Both the position numbers and the translations under genes were made by a program. Positions 36,409 to 45,923 of a stretch of 64,000 nt of DNA are shown one piece after another. Under the pieces are notes generated by a model. It was not told the DNA's origin. It did no database searches and saw nothing but the letters and a program-made list of their open reading frames with translations. The stretch is taken from positions 1 to 64,000 of the forward strand of contig NZ_VRYZ01000007.1 of NCBI RefSeq assembly GCF_008064635.1. The letters run 5' to 3'. Position 1 is the stretch's first letter. Each line of letters opens with the position of its first letter. This DNA is from Parahaliea aestuarii (lineage in GTDB: Bacteria; Pseudomonadota; Gammaproteobacteria; Pseudomonadales; Halieaceae).

Positions 36409-37038
36409 TCAGTTCACAGATGTATAAGTGGGGATGTTATTCATGGCCAGGGCGAGCTGGACCCGGTCCCGCACCCCCAGCTTGTCGAAGATGGAGGACA
36501 GGTGGGCTTTAACGGTGCGCTCACTGATATCGAGGGCCTCCGCAATTTCCTGGTTGCTGGCGCCGCGGGCCACACGCCCCGCCACCATCAGCTCCCGGGA
36601 CGTGAGGGTATCCAGCTGGGGATGGGCCGGCGCCGGCGTCGGCACCACCCGCAGGGACAGCCCCATCAGGCGCTGCACCAGCTCCGGCAGCATCCACAGG
36701 CCGCCGTGTTCCACCACCAGGGCTATCTCGCGCAACTGTGAAGGCGCGGCTTCCACGTGGCAGTAGCCTACGGCGCCTTGGTTCAGCGCCTCGAAAGCCT
36801 CCGCTTCGCCGGGCACCGCAGACATCAGCACGACGCGGCTGCCGGTCGCCACGGCCTCTCGCACCCGTTCCAGGCACGCCGTGCGATCGAGACCGCTGGC
36901 ATCCAGCCACAGGATTCGCGGATCCCGCGGCGCCAGCGACACTGCATCCGCCACGCGCAGGGCAGCGCGGGCATCGGCAAAAGCCTGCATCCAGCGCTGA
37001 CGCAGCTGTCCACTCGAGGTTACAAAGAGTTGTTCCAT
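36409..37038 (-). CDS. LuxR/NarL-type regulator with degenerate receiver domain, in the lap operon
   Basis: A 209-aa protein. The C-terminal LuxR helix-turn-helix is clear (DTLTSRELMVAGRVARGASN, then QEIAEALDISERTVKAHLSSI). The N-terminal 125 residues have receiver-like order, but the acidic pair after strand 1 is missing (LFVTSSGQ) and the strand-5 lysine is replaced (GYCHV). The aspartate in ILWLDASG remains. Phosphorylation is therefore doubtful. The ATG overlaps the lapC stop by one base (TGATG), and lapA follows after 131 bases, so it is cotranscribed with the exporter and could control the adhesin gene. Target not shown by sequence. Confidence 0.85.
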   Translation of the reverse strand: MEQLFVTSSGQLRQRWMQAFADARAALRVADAVSLAPRDPRILWLDASGLDRTACLERVREAVATGSRVVLMSAVPGEAEAFEALNQGAVGYCHVEAAPSQLREIALVVEHGGLWMLPELVQRLMGLSLRVVPTPAPAHPQLDTLTSRELMVAGRVARGASNQEIAEALDISERTVKAHLSSIFDKLGVRDRVQLALAMNNIPTYTSVN

Positions 37039-38438
37039 CAACGCTCCGTCAACGCATACTGCTTGGCCCTGAGCACCGGCTTCATCAGGTAGGCAAGTAT
37101 GGATTTCTTGCCGGTAAGAATATCGGTCTCCACCGTCATCCCGGGGATGATGGGCAGGTTCTCGCCAAGGGAGGTCTCTTCGGTGCGTACATTGATCTCG
37201 TAGAAGGGATTGCCCTCCTCGTCCATGATGGTATCGGCACCGATGTGCTCAACCACCCCCTCAAGGCCGCCGTAGACCACGAAATCATAGGCGGTAAATT
37301 TCACCAGCGCTTTCTGCCCAGGCACCAGGAAGGCAATGTCCTTGGGCCGGATGCGCACCTCCAGCAGCAGGGTGTCGTCCAGAGGCACCACTTCCACGAT
37401 TTCCTTTCCCGGCAGCACCACCCCGCCAATGGTATTGAAATAGAGCTGCTTGACGGTGCCCTTGACTGGCGAACGCACTTCAGTCTGCTGCACCCGGTCG
37501 GACAGGCCGGTATTGGCCGCCTCCAGGCCATTGATACGCGCCAGGGTTTCAGTCAGTTCGGTGCGGGACTCATTGGCAAATTCGATTTCCACTTCGAGCA
37601 GCTTGCGCTCTGCCTCGGTGATGGCGGAGCGGATACGCTTGACCTGGGCCTGGGCCTGCTCGTACTCGCCACCGAGGCGGTTCACCTCACGTTCCAGGCG
37701 TAATATTTCCACTTGGGAGACTGCCCCGGACTGCACCATCGGCCGGGTAACACCCAGCTCCTGCCGCGCCAGCTCCAGGGAGCGGCCAAGCTGGCGAGAG
37801 CGCGCCGTCACCTCAGACAGTTCCTCCTGTCGCTGCAACAACTGCTCACTGGCGATTTCCTTTTGCACCGCCAGTTTTGCCTTGCCGGACTCGAACAGTG
37901 CCAATTCCTCGAGAACGATCTCCGGCACCATCTCCTGCCACTCCGCCAGCGGTGTGAAGTCCTCACCGCGCACTGCGGCGCGCAGGCGAGCGGCTTTCAC
38001 CCGCATGGCCCTCAACTCCGCCATGCTCTCCCGCAGGCTGGATTCCGAGCGGGTCTGGTCCAGGCGCACCAACAGCTGCCCTTGCTCGACAATGCCCCCC
38101 TCCTTCACCAGGATTTCAGTCACCACACCACCATCCTGGGACTGGATCACCTGCACCTTGCGCGAGGGAATTACCTTGCCCTGGCCGCGGGTCACCTCGT
38201 CGATTTCCGCCAGCGCCGACCAGGCCACCAGAACGATTACCGTTACCGCCAGAAAATATAGTAGCGCCCGGGCCCGCAGCGGCTGCTGGGACAGGAAGGC
38301 GTTGTGGGCGTCCTGCTGCCAGTTGCGCGGCACATCGTCCGGATCTTTCAGCCAGGGGCCAAACAGTAAATCGGCCAGGGAGCGCTTCTTTTTCTCCGGG
38401 GCCGGTTGATCGAGTGGCAGTTTGGACAGGTCGTTCAT
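37038..38438 (-). CDS. lapC: LapC-like membrane fusion protein of the adhesin type I exporter
   Basis: A 466-aa HlyD-family adaptor linking the inner-membrane ABC transporter to the TolC-type channel. A cytoplasmic N-terminus with DAHNAFLSQQPLRARALLYF leads into one membrane helix (about 57-75). The lipoyl-like half (VTRGQGKVIPSRKVQVIQSQ, then DGGVVTEILVKEG), a long coiled coil (about 110-320) and the beta-barrel half (VRSPVKGTVKQLYFNTIGGV) follow. The C-terminus, IIPGMTVETDILTGKKSILA, is the HlyD signature. ATG 38438 overlaps the lapB stop (ATGA). Order in the operon: lapB, lapC, luxR-type gene, lapA. Confidence 0.94.
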   Translation of the reverse strand: MNDLSKLPLDQPAPEKKKRSLADLLFGPWLKDPDDVPRNWQQDAHNAFLSQQPLRARALLYFLAVTVIVLVAWSALAEIDEVTRGQGKVIPSRKVQVIQSQDGGVVTEILVKEGGIVEQGQLLVRLDQTRSESSLRESMAELRAMRVKAARLRAAVRGEDFTPLAEWQEMVPEIVLEELALFESGKAKLAVQKEIASEQLLQRQEELSEVTARSRQLGRSLELARQELGVTRPMVQSGAVSQVEILRLEREVNRLGGEYEQAQAQVKRIRSAITEAERKLLEVEIEFANESRTELTETLARINGLEAANTGLSDRVQQTEVRSPVKGTVKQLYFNTIGGVVLPGKEIVEVVPLDDTLLLEVRIRPKDIAFLVPGQKALVKFTAYDFVVYGGLEGVVEHIGADTIMDEEGNPFYEINVRTEETSLGENLPIIPGMTVETDILTGKKSILAYLMKPVLRAKQYALTER

Positions 38439-40564
38439 TTGGCCGCCCCGATCTTGCCCTGCTGCAGGGCCTGGATCACGCTGTCGCGGGGGCCATCGGC
38501 CACCAGCTTGCCGTTGTCGATCACAATGATGCGATCCACCATCTCCAGCAGGGAGTTGCGGTGCGTGACAACCACCCAGGTGCGCCCTTTCACGTATTGC
38601 TGTAGCTGCTTCTTGACCGCAACCTCGGTGGAGTGATCCATGGAACCGGTGGGCTCGTCCATCAGCAGGATCGGCGGGTCGTGGATGACAGCCCTGGCCA
38701 GCGCCACGCATTTGCGTTGGCCGCCGGACAGGGAATCGCCGCGCTCCCCGATCAACATATCGAAACCCTGGGGGTGGCGGTTGATGTACTCGCCGAGGTT
38801 GGCGATCTCAGCCGCCCGCACCAGGGCGGCGTCACTGACATTGCTGTGGGACAGGGTGAGGTTGTCCCGCAGGCTGCCGTAGAACAGGGTGACATCCTGG
38901 GGCACATAGCCCACGCGGGAACGCAACTCAGTGGGATCAAGTTGCCGCAGGTCGATGCCATCCACCATGATGGCGCCGTCAGTAGGCTGGTAAAGCGCCA
39001 TTGCCAGCTTCTGCAGAGTGGATTTACCCGAACCCACCCGCCCGAGGATGGCCACATGCTCGCCGGGTCGAATACGGAAAGACACATTATTCAGGGAGGA
39101 CATCTCGCTGCCGGGATAGGCAAACGACACATTGCGGAACTCGATATCTCCCTGGAACATCTCCCGCGACAGGAACTGGGCGCCCTCGCTGCGCTCCATT
39201 GGCTGTGCCATTACATCGTCCAGGGACTGCAGCGCCACCCGGGCATTGTGATAGGCGGAGATCAGGCCGGCCACCTGGCCGAAGGGTGCCATTACCCGAC
39301 CCGCCAGCATGGTGCAGGCGATCAGCCCACCCATACTCAGTTCGCCGGCGGAGATCAGGTAAACACCGGTGACGATAACAAACACGGTGACCATCTGCTG
39401 ACTCCAGAGGGTCAGGTTCACCGTGGAATTGGACACCAGCCGCAGTTGCACCCCAACATGGGCCAGGAAGGAGGTGGTTTCCTCCCACTTGCGCTGCATC
39501 CGCGATTCCGCGCCCATCGCCTTGATGGTATCCAGGCCCACCAGACTCTCGATCAGCGTGGAGTTGCGCAGCGCCCCGGCGCGATAGGTGGTTTCCGTCA
39601 GCTCCTTGAGTTTGCCCTGGGTGGCCAGGGCGTAACCCAGTACGATCAGCAGGCCTATACCAATGGGGATGAGCACCAGGGGCGCAATCCAGGCGATCAC
39701 GCCGATAAAAATCAGGGCGAAGGGCACATCGATCAGGGTGGTAATGGAAGCCGAGGTGATGAAGTCACGCACGGTTTCAAAGGAGCGCAGGTTCACCGCA
39801 TAGGAACCCACCGATACCGGCTTGCTTTCCAGCCGCGAGCCCAGCACCCGCTCCATAATCTGGGAAGACAGCCGCATATCGACCCGCCGGCTGGCGAGAT
39901 CGAGAAAGTAGGCGCGCATGGTGCGCAGGGTGATATCGGCGATCATGATGATCCCCACCCCCGCCGCCAGCATCCACAGCGTTTCCACCGCGTAGTTGGG
40001 CACCACGCGGTCGTAGACATTCATGGTGAACAGCGGCAGCGCCAGGGCAAAGATATTGATGAACAGCGCCGCCAGCAGCACATCCCGGTAGATGGGCGTA
40101 TTGGCGCGTATGGCGTCCCAGAACCAGTGGCCACGGCTGGATTCTGTCTTGCGCGGCGTGCGCTGGTCAAAGCGAAAGCGCGGCCGGCAAACGATAGCCC
40201 GGCCGGTGTCCTGCTGGCGCAGTTTTTCGCCAGCCACCTGGACTGCCGCTTCATTGAGCTCCGGGTAGATCACCGAAGCGGTATCGCTGTCGCGATCCCA
40301 GGCCAGCAACAGGCAGGCGCGGTCCTGTTCCAGCAATACTACCGCCGGCAACAACTCGGCCTCGATCTCCTGCGCCGGGCGTTCGACGATCCGGCTCACC
40401 AGGCCCACACGGCTGGCCGCCCGCTCGAACAGCGTTGGCGTAAGGCGCCCGTTGACCAGCGGCAAGCCACCGGACAGGGCCTCGGGTGTGGAGGCACTCC
40501 CGTGGTAGCGACACAGTGCCAACAGGCACTGCAACAGGCTGTCGTCTTTCACAGCTGAATTCAA
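38435..40564 (-). CDS. lapB: LapB-like type I secretion ABC transporter
   Basis: A 709-aa ABC exporter: N-terminal C39-like domain (1-130), six-helix membrane domain (about 155-430) and ATPase (about 470-700). Walker A is GRVGSGKST (508-516), the signature LSGGQ (612-616) and Walker B ILLMDEPTG. The C39-like domain keeps a cysteine (LLQC, residue 13) but has no histidine where the peptidase has one (AVVLLEQDRACLLL), so it should bind rather than cut the substrate, as in HlyB. The start codon is TTG (40564) with AGGGG eight bases upstream; a GTG four codons later is poorly placed. First gene of the lapB-lapC-luxR-lapA unit. Confidence 0.94.
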   Translation of the reverse strand: MNSAVKDDSLLQCLLALCRYHGSASTPEALSGGLPLVNGRLTPTLFERAASRVGLVSRIVERPAQEIEAELLPAVVLLEQDRACLLLAWDRDSDTASVIYPELNEAAVQVAGEKLRQQDTGRAIVCRPRFRFDQRTPRKTESSRGHWFWDAIRANTPIYRDVLLAALFINIFALALPLFTMNVYDRVVPNYAVETLWMLAAGVGIIMIADITLRTMRAYFLDLASRRVDMRLSSQIMERVLGSRLESKPVSVGSYAVNLRSFETVRDFITSASITTLIDVPFALIFIGVIAWIAPLVLIPIGIGLLIVLGYALATQGKLKELTETTYRAGALRNSTLIESLVGLDTIKAMGAESRMQRKWEETTSFLAHVGVQLRLVSNSTVNLTLWSQQMVTVFVIVTGVYLISAGELSMGGLIACTMLAGRVMAPFGQVAGLISAYHNARVALQSLDDVMAQPMERSEGAQFLSREMFQGDIEFRNVSFAYPGSEMSSLNNVSFRIRPGEHVAILGRVGSGKSTLQKLAMALYQPTDGAIMVDGIDLRQLDPTELRSRVGYVPQDVTLFYGSLRDNLTLSHSNVSDAALVRAAEIANLGEYINRHPQGFDMLIGERGDSLSGGQRKCVALARAVIHDPPILLMDEPTGSMDHSTEVAVKKQLQQYVKGRTWVVVTHRNSLLEMVDRIIVIDNGKLVADGPRDSVIQALQQGKIGAAK

Positions 40565-40782
40565 AGAGTCTGCCCCTACTATCTATCCTGCAAAACGCGC
40601 TTGGCCAAGCATCTGAAGAGGAAAGAATTATTGTCGCCGGGGAGCATAGGCGACTTGCCCGGCAAATGCCATCGGGGGAATGCGCCACCAGTCACAGTTC
40701 CCGCGCCGACTCGCCTCGCCGGGTCAGCGGAAAGGGCAACTGTGACCCGGCTCACACTCTATCGGGGTGTTGAAAGAGCCCG

Positions 40783-41973
40783 CTATAGCGCCAGTTGAGT
40801 GCGCGCCCGGCCGAAGGCCTCCAGCGCAAACTCAACGTCGTCGCTGCTGAGGGCGGCCGACATCTGGGTGCGGATACGGGCCTTGCCCCTGGGCACCACC
40901 GGGTAGGAGAAAGCGATGACATACACCCCCTGGGCCAGCACCGCCTCGGCAAACTTCGCCGCCAGTGCGGCATCGTGCAGCATCACCGGTACGATAGGGT
41001 GTTCACCCGGCAACAGTTCAAAACCGAGTCGCTCCAGCCCTTCCCGAAACTGGGCGGTGTTGCGGGCCAGTCGGTCGCGCAGGCTCGGTTCTTCCGCCAC
41101 CAGTTCAATGGCCCGAATAGCGCCGGCGACCACCGGCGGCGCAACGGTGTTGGAAAACAGGTAGGGCCGGGAGCGCTGGCGCAGCAGGTCAACGATTTCG
41201 CTGCGAGCGGCGGTATAGCCGCCGCTGGCCCCACCCAGCGCCTTGCCGAGGGTGCCGGTGATGATGTCTACCCGGTCCATGCAGCCGCGCAACTCGTGGG
41301 TGCCGCGGCCGCCGGCGCCGACAAAGCCGGTGGCATGGCAGTCGTCGAAATGCACCAGCGCACCGTAGCGCTCGGCCAGGTCGCAGATTTCGTCCAGGCG
41401 GGCGATATAACCGTCCATGGAAAATACACCGTCGGTGGTGATCAGCTTGAAACGCGCACCGTTTTTATCGGCGGCCTGCAACTGTTCCTCCAGGTCCGCC
41501 ATGTCATTGTTCTTGTAGCGGTAGCGCTGGGCCTTGCACAGGCGCACACCGTCGATAATGCTGGCGTGATTCAACTCGTCTGAGATCACCGCATCCTCCG
41601 GCCCCAGCAGCGTTTCGAACAGGCCGCCATTGGCGTCGAAGCAGGAGGGGTAGAGGATGGTGTCCTCTGTGCCGAGGAAGGCGCTGATCTTGTCTTCCAG
41701 TTGTTTGTGCAGGGTCTGGGTACCGCAAATAAAACGCACCGAGGCCATACCGTAGCCCCAGTCCTGCAGGCCCTTTGCCGCAGCGGCGTTCACTTCCGGG
41801 TGCTGGGCCAGGCCGAGGTAGTTGTTGGCGCAGAGATTGAGCACCTGCGCACCGCCTTTCACCCCCACCCTGGCGCCCTGTGCGGTGGTGATGGCGCGCT
41901 CTGACTTGTACAGGCCGGCCTCGCGGATGTCGGTGAGTTCTGCCTGCAGGTGTTGCTGGAATGGTCCGTACAT
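40783..41973 (-). CDS. kbl: 2-amino-3-ketobutyrate CoA ligase (glycine C-acetyltransferase)
   Basis: A 396-aa PLP enzyme that splits 2-amino-3-oxobutyrate with CoA into glycine and acetyl-CoA, the second step of threonine breakdown. The PLP lysine is in [16 protein letters not shown]; other conserved blocks are [27 protein letters not shown] and [12 protein letters not shown]. The length equals E. coli Kbl (398 aa). CAGGA precedes the ATG. tdh lies 89 bases upstream on the same strand, separated by a palindrome. Confidence 0.96.
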   Translation of the reverse strand: MYGPFQQHLQAELTDIREAGLYKSERAITTAQGARVGVKGGAQVLNLCANNYLGLAQHPEVNAAAAKGLQDWGYGMASVRFICGTQTLHKQLEDKISAFLGTEDTILYPSCFDANGGLFETLLGPEDAVISDELNHASIIDGVRLCKAQRYRYKNNDMADLEEQLQAADKNGARFKLITTDGVFSMDGYIARLDEICDLAERYGALVHFDDCHATGFVGAGGRGTHELRGCMDRVDIITGTLGKALGGASGGYTAARSEIVDLLRQRSRPYLFSNTVAPPVVAGAIRAIELVAEEPSLRDRLARNTAQFREGLERLGFELLPGEHPIVPVMLHDAALAAKFAEAVLAQGVYVIAFSYPVVPRGKARIRTQMSAALSSDDVEFALEAFGRARTQLAL

Positions 41974-42002
41974 GGTGAGTTCCTGTTTGGCGGGTGAAAA
42001 AT

Positions 42003-42030
42003 GGATCCCCGCCTGCGCAGGCAGGGGTCC
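42003..42030. repeat. Palindrome in the tdh-kbl gap
   Basis: A 28-base near-perfect palindrome (GGATCCCCGCCTGC against GCAGGCAGGGGTCC, two mismatches). Such GC-rich hairpins containing CCCCGCCTGCGC are commonly dispersed in proteobacterial genomes. It could slow or stabilise the mRNA between tdh and kbl. No T-run follows on either strand, so it is not a standard terminator. Confidence 0.55.
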
Positions 42031-42062
42031 ACTGAATTGTCACTAGATCAACAGCCGGGTCG

Positions 42063-43088
42063 TTAGTCCCAGTTAAGGATGACCTTGCTGGCTTCGCCGG
42101 CGTTCATCACCTCAAAGCCTTTCTCGAAGTCCTCAAAGCCCATGCGATGGGTGATTACCGGGGAGATGTCCAGCCCGGAGTCGATCATCACCGACATCTT
42201 GTACCAGGTTTCGTACATCTCGCGGCCGTAGATGCCCTTCAGCGTCAGCATATTGAAGATCACTGTATTCCAGTCGATCGCGGTATCTTCAGCGGGAATA
42301 CCGAGGATGGCGATCTTGCCGCCGTGGCACATGTTAACCAGCATGTCGTTGAAGGCCTTCGGGTTGCCCGACATTTCCAGGCCGACATCAAAGCCCTCTT
42401 CCATGCCCAGGGATTTCTGCACGTCGGCAAGGGATTCGCGGGAGACGTTGACAGTCCGGGTGGCACCCAGCATCGCCGCGCGCTCCAGCCGGGCGTCGAT
42501 CAGGTCGGTAATCACAATATGGCGCGCGCCCGCGTGTTTGCACACCGCGGCAGCCATGGCGCCGATGGGGCCTGCGCCGGTAATCAGCACGTCCTCGCCC
42601 AGCAGGTCGTACTGCAGCGCGGTGTGCACGGCATTGCCGAAGGGGTCGAACAGGGCGGCGACATCGAGATCGATGCCGGGGCTGTGCTCCCATACATTGG
42701 ACATGGGCAGCGCCAGGTATTCGGCGAAGGCGCCGGGGCGGTTTACACCGATGCCCGAGGTGTGGGCGCAAAGGTGGCGACGCCCGGCCATGCAGTTGCG
42801 GCAGCGACCGCAGACCACATGGCCCTCACCCGAAACGATCTGCCCGGGGCGGAAGTCAATGACATTCGAACCCACGTCGACAATCTCGCCGACAAACTCG
42901 TGCCCCACTACCATCGGCACAGGAATGGTCTTCTGCGCCCAGGCGTCCCAATTGAAAATATGCATGTCGGTGCCGCAAATCGCGGTGCGCCTGACCTTGA
43001 TCAGGACATCGTTGATCCCGACCTGCGGCTCAGGCACGTCCTCCAGCCAGAGCCCTGTACCCGCTTCTTTCTTGACCAGTGCTTTCAT
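42063..43088 (-). CDS. tdh: L-threonine 3-dehydrogenase
   Basis: A 341-aa zinc-dependent medium-chain dehydrogenase that oxidises threonine to 2-amino-3-oxobutyrate with NAD. Catalytic zinc ligands are in ICGTDMHIF and GHEFVGE, structural zinc cysteines in [15 protein letters not shown], and the NAD fold in [14 protein letters not shown]. The length equals E. coli Tdh (341 aa). It leads the tdh-kbl unit and is divergent from an XRE-cupin regulator gene 110 bases away. Confidence 0.96.
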   Translation of the reverse strand: MKALVKKEAGTGLWLEDVPEPQVGINDVLIKVRRTAICGTDMHIFNWDAWAQKTIPVPMVVGHEFVGEIVDVGSNVIDFRPGQIVSGEGHVVCGRCRNCMAGRRHLCAHTSGIGVNRPGAFAEYLALPMSNVWEHSPGIDLDVAALFDPFGNAVHTALQYDLLGEDVLITGAGPIGAMAAAVCKHAGARHIVITDLIDARLERAAMLGATRTVNVSRESLADVQKSLGMEEGFDVGLEMSGNPKAFNDMLVNMCHGGKIAILGIPAEDTAIDWNTVIFNMLTLKGIYGREMYETWYKMSVMIDSGLDISPVITHRMGFEDFEKGFEVMNAGEASKVILNWD

Positions 43089-43198
43089 CTGTCATCCCAT
43101 GCCTGCGCAGAGGCATTCACTATGGTGGAAAATTTCCGCTATAGTAGACGCCACTTTTCTTTCATACAAGACAAAATTCCCGGATAGCGGATATCGCC

Positions 43199-43774
43199 AT
43201 GACCAAACCCGCCACTGACCCCGCCAGCAAAGTGCTCTGCGAGCGGGTGACCGAGCTGCGCCAGCGCAACAACTTCACCCTCGAACAACTGGCCGCAGCT
43301 TCGGGAGTCAGCCGCTCCATGCTCAGCCAGATCGAGCGCGGCCAGGCCAACCCGACGCTGGCGGTGACCTTCCGCATTGCCCAGGCCTTTGGCCTGAGTA
43401 TAGGCGAACTGGTGGACGACCCCTCCGCGGGAGGGCACATTGAGATTGTGCACGGGGACGACCCGGCCCACATTTTTCGTGCCGACAGCGAATGCCAGAT
43501 TCGCACCCTGTCGCCACTGCACATGGAAAAGGACGTGGAGTTTTACGAGATTGTGATAGCGCCCGGCGCCAGCCTGGAGAGCTCTGCCCACTTCGACGGC
43601 ACCCGTGAACTGCTCACCGTGGCCAGCGGCAGCGCCGCCGTCACCGCCGGCAGCACCCACTGCAAACTGGGCGAGGGCGATTCCGCCCACTACCGGGCGG
43701 ACACCCCCCACTGCATTGCCAACAGCGGCGAGACCACTCTGCGCGGCTACCTTGTGGTGACTTACCGCAGCTAG
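43199..43774 (+). CDS. XRE-family regulator with C-terminal cupin domain
   Basis: A 191-aa protein. The helix-turn-helix (about 10-70) contains LRQRNNFTLEQLAAASGVS, then RSMLSQIERGQANPT, and the cupin_2 sensor (about 115-188) contains ESSAHFDGTRELLTVASGSA. Proteins of this design usually sense a small metabolite and control adjacent catabolic genes. Because it is divergent from tdh-kbl, threonine or a product is the obvious candidate effector; that is inference. It ends overlapping the converging ctaA gene by four bases. Confidence 0.88.
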   Translation: MTKPATDPASKVLCERVTELRQRNNFTLEQLAAASGVSRSMLSQIERGQANPTLAVTFRIAQAFGLSIGELVDDPSAGGHIEIVHGDDPAHIFRADSECQIRTLSPLHMEKDVEFYEIVIAPGASLESSAHFDGTRELLTVASGSAAVTAGSTHCKLGEGDSAHYRADTPHCIANSGETTLRGYLVVTYRS

Positions 43775-44805
43775 CGGCGCAGGGTGTGGGCGAGAAAGAG
43801 AGCCGCCGACAGCAGGATCACCGCCCCCCCCTGGTGGGCAGCCGCCAGCGACACCGGCACATGCAGCAGCAGGACGCTGATACCCAGACCGAGCTGCAGC
43901 AGCAGGGCCAGCACAAGCAGCAGCACCGCCAGACGCACCCGGGGCCGGGGCGCCCGGCGCCAGGCCAGGACAGCAAAGACGGGAATCAGCACCGTCAGGC
44001 AGTAGGCGAAAATGCGGTGATTGAACTGGATAGTGGTGATGTCCTCGAAGGCGTCCAGCCAGGGCGGCACGCCGCTATAGAGTCCGGGTGGCACAAAACC
44101 GGTGCCCATCAGCGGCCAGGTATTGTAGGCAAAGCCCGCCTTGGTGCCGGCCACCAGCGCACCCGACAGGATCATCAGGTAGACCAGCGCCACCAGCACC
44201 AGTGACCACCCCGCCAGCGGGCCATTCGCGCCGCCTTTCGGCGGCCGGGCAAAGCGCAAATCAAAGATCAGCCACAGCATGAAGGCATAGATCAGCACCG
44301 CCAGCCCCATGTGCGCGGTCAGCCGGTACTGGCTGACATGGGGGTTGTCCACCAACCCGCTCTTCACCATGTACCAGCCCAGCAGGCCCTGGCATCCGCC
44401 CAGCAGGAAAAGCAGCCAGAGCTTCGGCTGCATGCCCGCCGGCACCCGCTGGCGCAGCATGAAAAACAGCATGGGGAAGAAAAACAGCACGCCGATGGTG
44501 CGCCCCAGCAGACGGTGCAGGTACTCGTACAGGAATATCGACTTGAAGCCGTCGAGGTCCATGCCGCGATTGATCTTCTGGTACTCGGGGTAAGCCTTGT
44601 ACTTGTCGAAGGTCTGCTGCCAGGCCTCGTCGCTGAGGGGCGGGATCACCCCCATCAGGGGCTTCCACTCCACCATGGACAGGCCGGAGTTGGTGAGGCG
44701 GGTGACGCCGCCGAGAATGATCATGCCGAATACCACGGCGGCACAGAGCATCAGCCAGGCGGCAATCTGGTGGTCATACTGGCGTTGCTGTTGGGACAGG
44801 AGCAT
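43771..44805 (-). CDS. ctaA: Heme A synthase (CtaA/COX15)
   Basis: A 344-aa inner-membrane enzyme oxidising the C8 methyl of heme O to give heme A for cytochrome c oxidase. Eight hydrophobic helices are visible. Histidines are placed as in the family: LYEYLHRLLGR, LTAHMGLAV, IQFNHRIFAY and AAHQGGA. The motif GGVTRLTNSGLSMVEWKPL is highly conserved in CtaA of proteobacteria. GGAG precedes the ATG. It stands alone, away from other cytochrome oxidase genes, within this window. Confidence 0.95.
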   Translation of the reverse strand: MLLSQQQRQYDHQIAAWLMLCAAVVFGMIILGGVTRLTNSGLSMVEWKPLMGVIPPLSDEAWQQTFDKYKAYPEYQKINRGMDLDGFKSIFLYEYLHRLLGRTIGVLFFFPMLFFMLRQRVPAGMQPKLWLLFLLGGCQGLLGWYMVKSGLVDNPHVSQYRLTAHMGLAVLIYAFMLWLIFDLRFARPPKGGANGPLAGWSLVLVALVYLMILSGALVAGTKAGFAYNTWPLMGTGFVPPGLYSGVPPWLDAFEDITTIQFNHRIFAYCLTVLIPVFAVLAWRRAPRPRVRLAVLLLVLALLLQLGLGISVLLLHVPVSLAAAHQGGAVILLSAALFLAHTLRR

Positions 44806-44893
44806 AGTCGTTCAGCATTGGAAAATCGGGGCCGCATGATAACCAAAAGCGGCCGCCAGCGCAGTTCATCGCCGCCACCCCTCCTTGCAAACC

Positions 44894-45781
44894 CTAAGCC
44901 GCCGATTCCCCCAGCACCGCCAGCATGGCCTGGGCGGCCACCGACAGCGGCGCCCGGCGGCGTGTTAACACACCCACTTCCCGCACCAGCGCCGGCGAGC
45001 CGATCGGGCGAATGGCCGCTCCCATCTCTTCCACTTGCGCCGCGCTCAGCGACGGTACTACCCCCACGCCCAGTCCCGCCGCCACCATGCGCCCGATACT
45101 CACCAGCTGGTGCGCCTCGAAGGCCGGCGTCAACTGAAGGCTGCGCTCCGCCAGTGCATTGTCCACCATGCGGCGGATACTCGACGGACGCTGCAGGGCG
45201 ATATAGGGGAAGGGCAGCAGGTCCTCCCAGCTCAATTCACGCTTGCCCAACAGGGCGTGTCCCGCAGGTAGTGCCAGCACCAGCTGGTCGCGAAAAAGGG
45301 GCTTGAAGGTGAGGTCCTGGGCCTCGCCGGGGTCGAAACTGACGCCCAGCTCTGCCCGTCCCTGGCGCACCATTTCCACCACGCTTTCGGCCACCACATC
45401 GTGCACTGTCACGTTGATATCGGGATATGTCCGGTGAAAGCGGGCCAGCAGCGCCGGCAAGCGGCTGGCGGTAAAGGTGGGCATGGCGGCGACATGGAGC
45501 TTGCCGCGGCGCAGGGCAAAGCGGTTGTGCACGTCCTCCAGCGCCCGGTCCCAATCCGACAGCAGGCGTTTGACCACCGGATAAAAGGCTTCGCCTTCCG
45601 GGGTCAGTGCCAGGGAGCGGGTGGATCGAGTGAACAGGCGTCCGCCCAGGGTGTCCTCCAGCTTGCGAATACTGATACTGAGGGCCGGCTGGGACAGGTG
45701 CAGCAGTTCGCAGGCCTCGGCGAAACTCCCGGAACGGGCCAGGGCGGCAAAGGCCCTGAGCTGCCTCTCACTCACATTCAT
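44894..45781 (-). CDS. LysR-type regulator divergent from scoAB
   Basis: A 295-aa LysR-family protein with an N-terminal helix-turn-helix (ERQLRAFAALARSGSFAEAC, then LSQPALSISIRKLEDTLG) and a standard effector-binding domain ending ALVREVGVLTRRRAPLSVAA. It is transcribed away from scoA with 142 bases between the starts, the usual arrangement for a LysR gene and its target. The effector is unknown; a short-chain keto acid or acetoacetate would suit. The control region has an A/T-rich core (ATTAATAGATTAATGAAATT, about 45796-45815). Confidence 0.9.
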   Translation of the reverse strand: MNVSERQLRAFAALARSGSFAEACELLHLSQPALSISIRKLEDTLGGRLFTRSTRSLALTPEGEAFYPVVKRLLSDWDRALEDVHNRFALRRGKLHVAAMPTFTASRLPALLARFHRTYPDINVTVHDVVAESVVEMVRQGRAELGVSFDPGEAQDLTFKPLFRDQLVLALPAGHALLGKRELSWEDLLPFPYIALQRPSSIRRMVDNALAERSLQLTPAFEAHQLVSIGRMVAAGLGVGVVPSLSAAQVEEMGAAIRPIGSPALVREVGVLTRRRAPLSVAAQAMLAVLGESAA

Positions 45782-45923
45782 TTATTTTTCCAATCAATTA
45801 ATAGATTAATGAAATTTGTTAAATATAAGCGCCGAGGGCATGCTTCGGCAATGTTGCGGGAACGGCGGCGCGCCGTCCCGACTACACTTTTATCGTGCAC
45901 CCACGCCAGTAAAGGAGACAGCC

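Noticed and set aside
38633-40558. Open frame of 641 codons opposite lapB
   Set aside because: Shadow of lapB; composition is His/Gln/Gly-rich without motifs.
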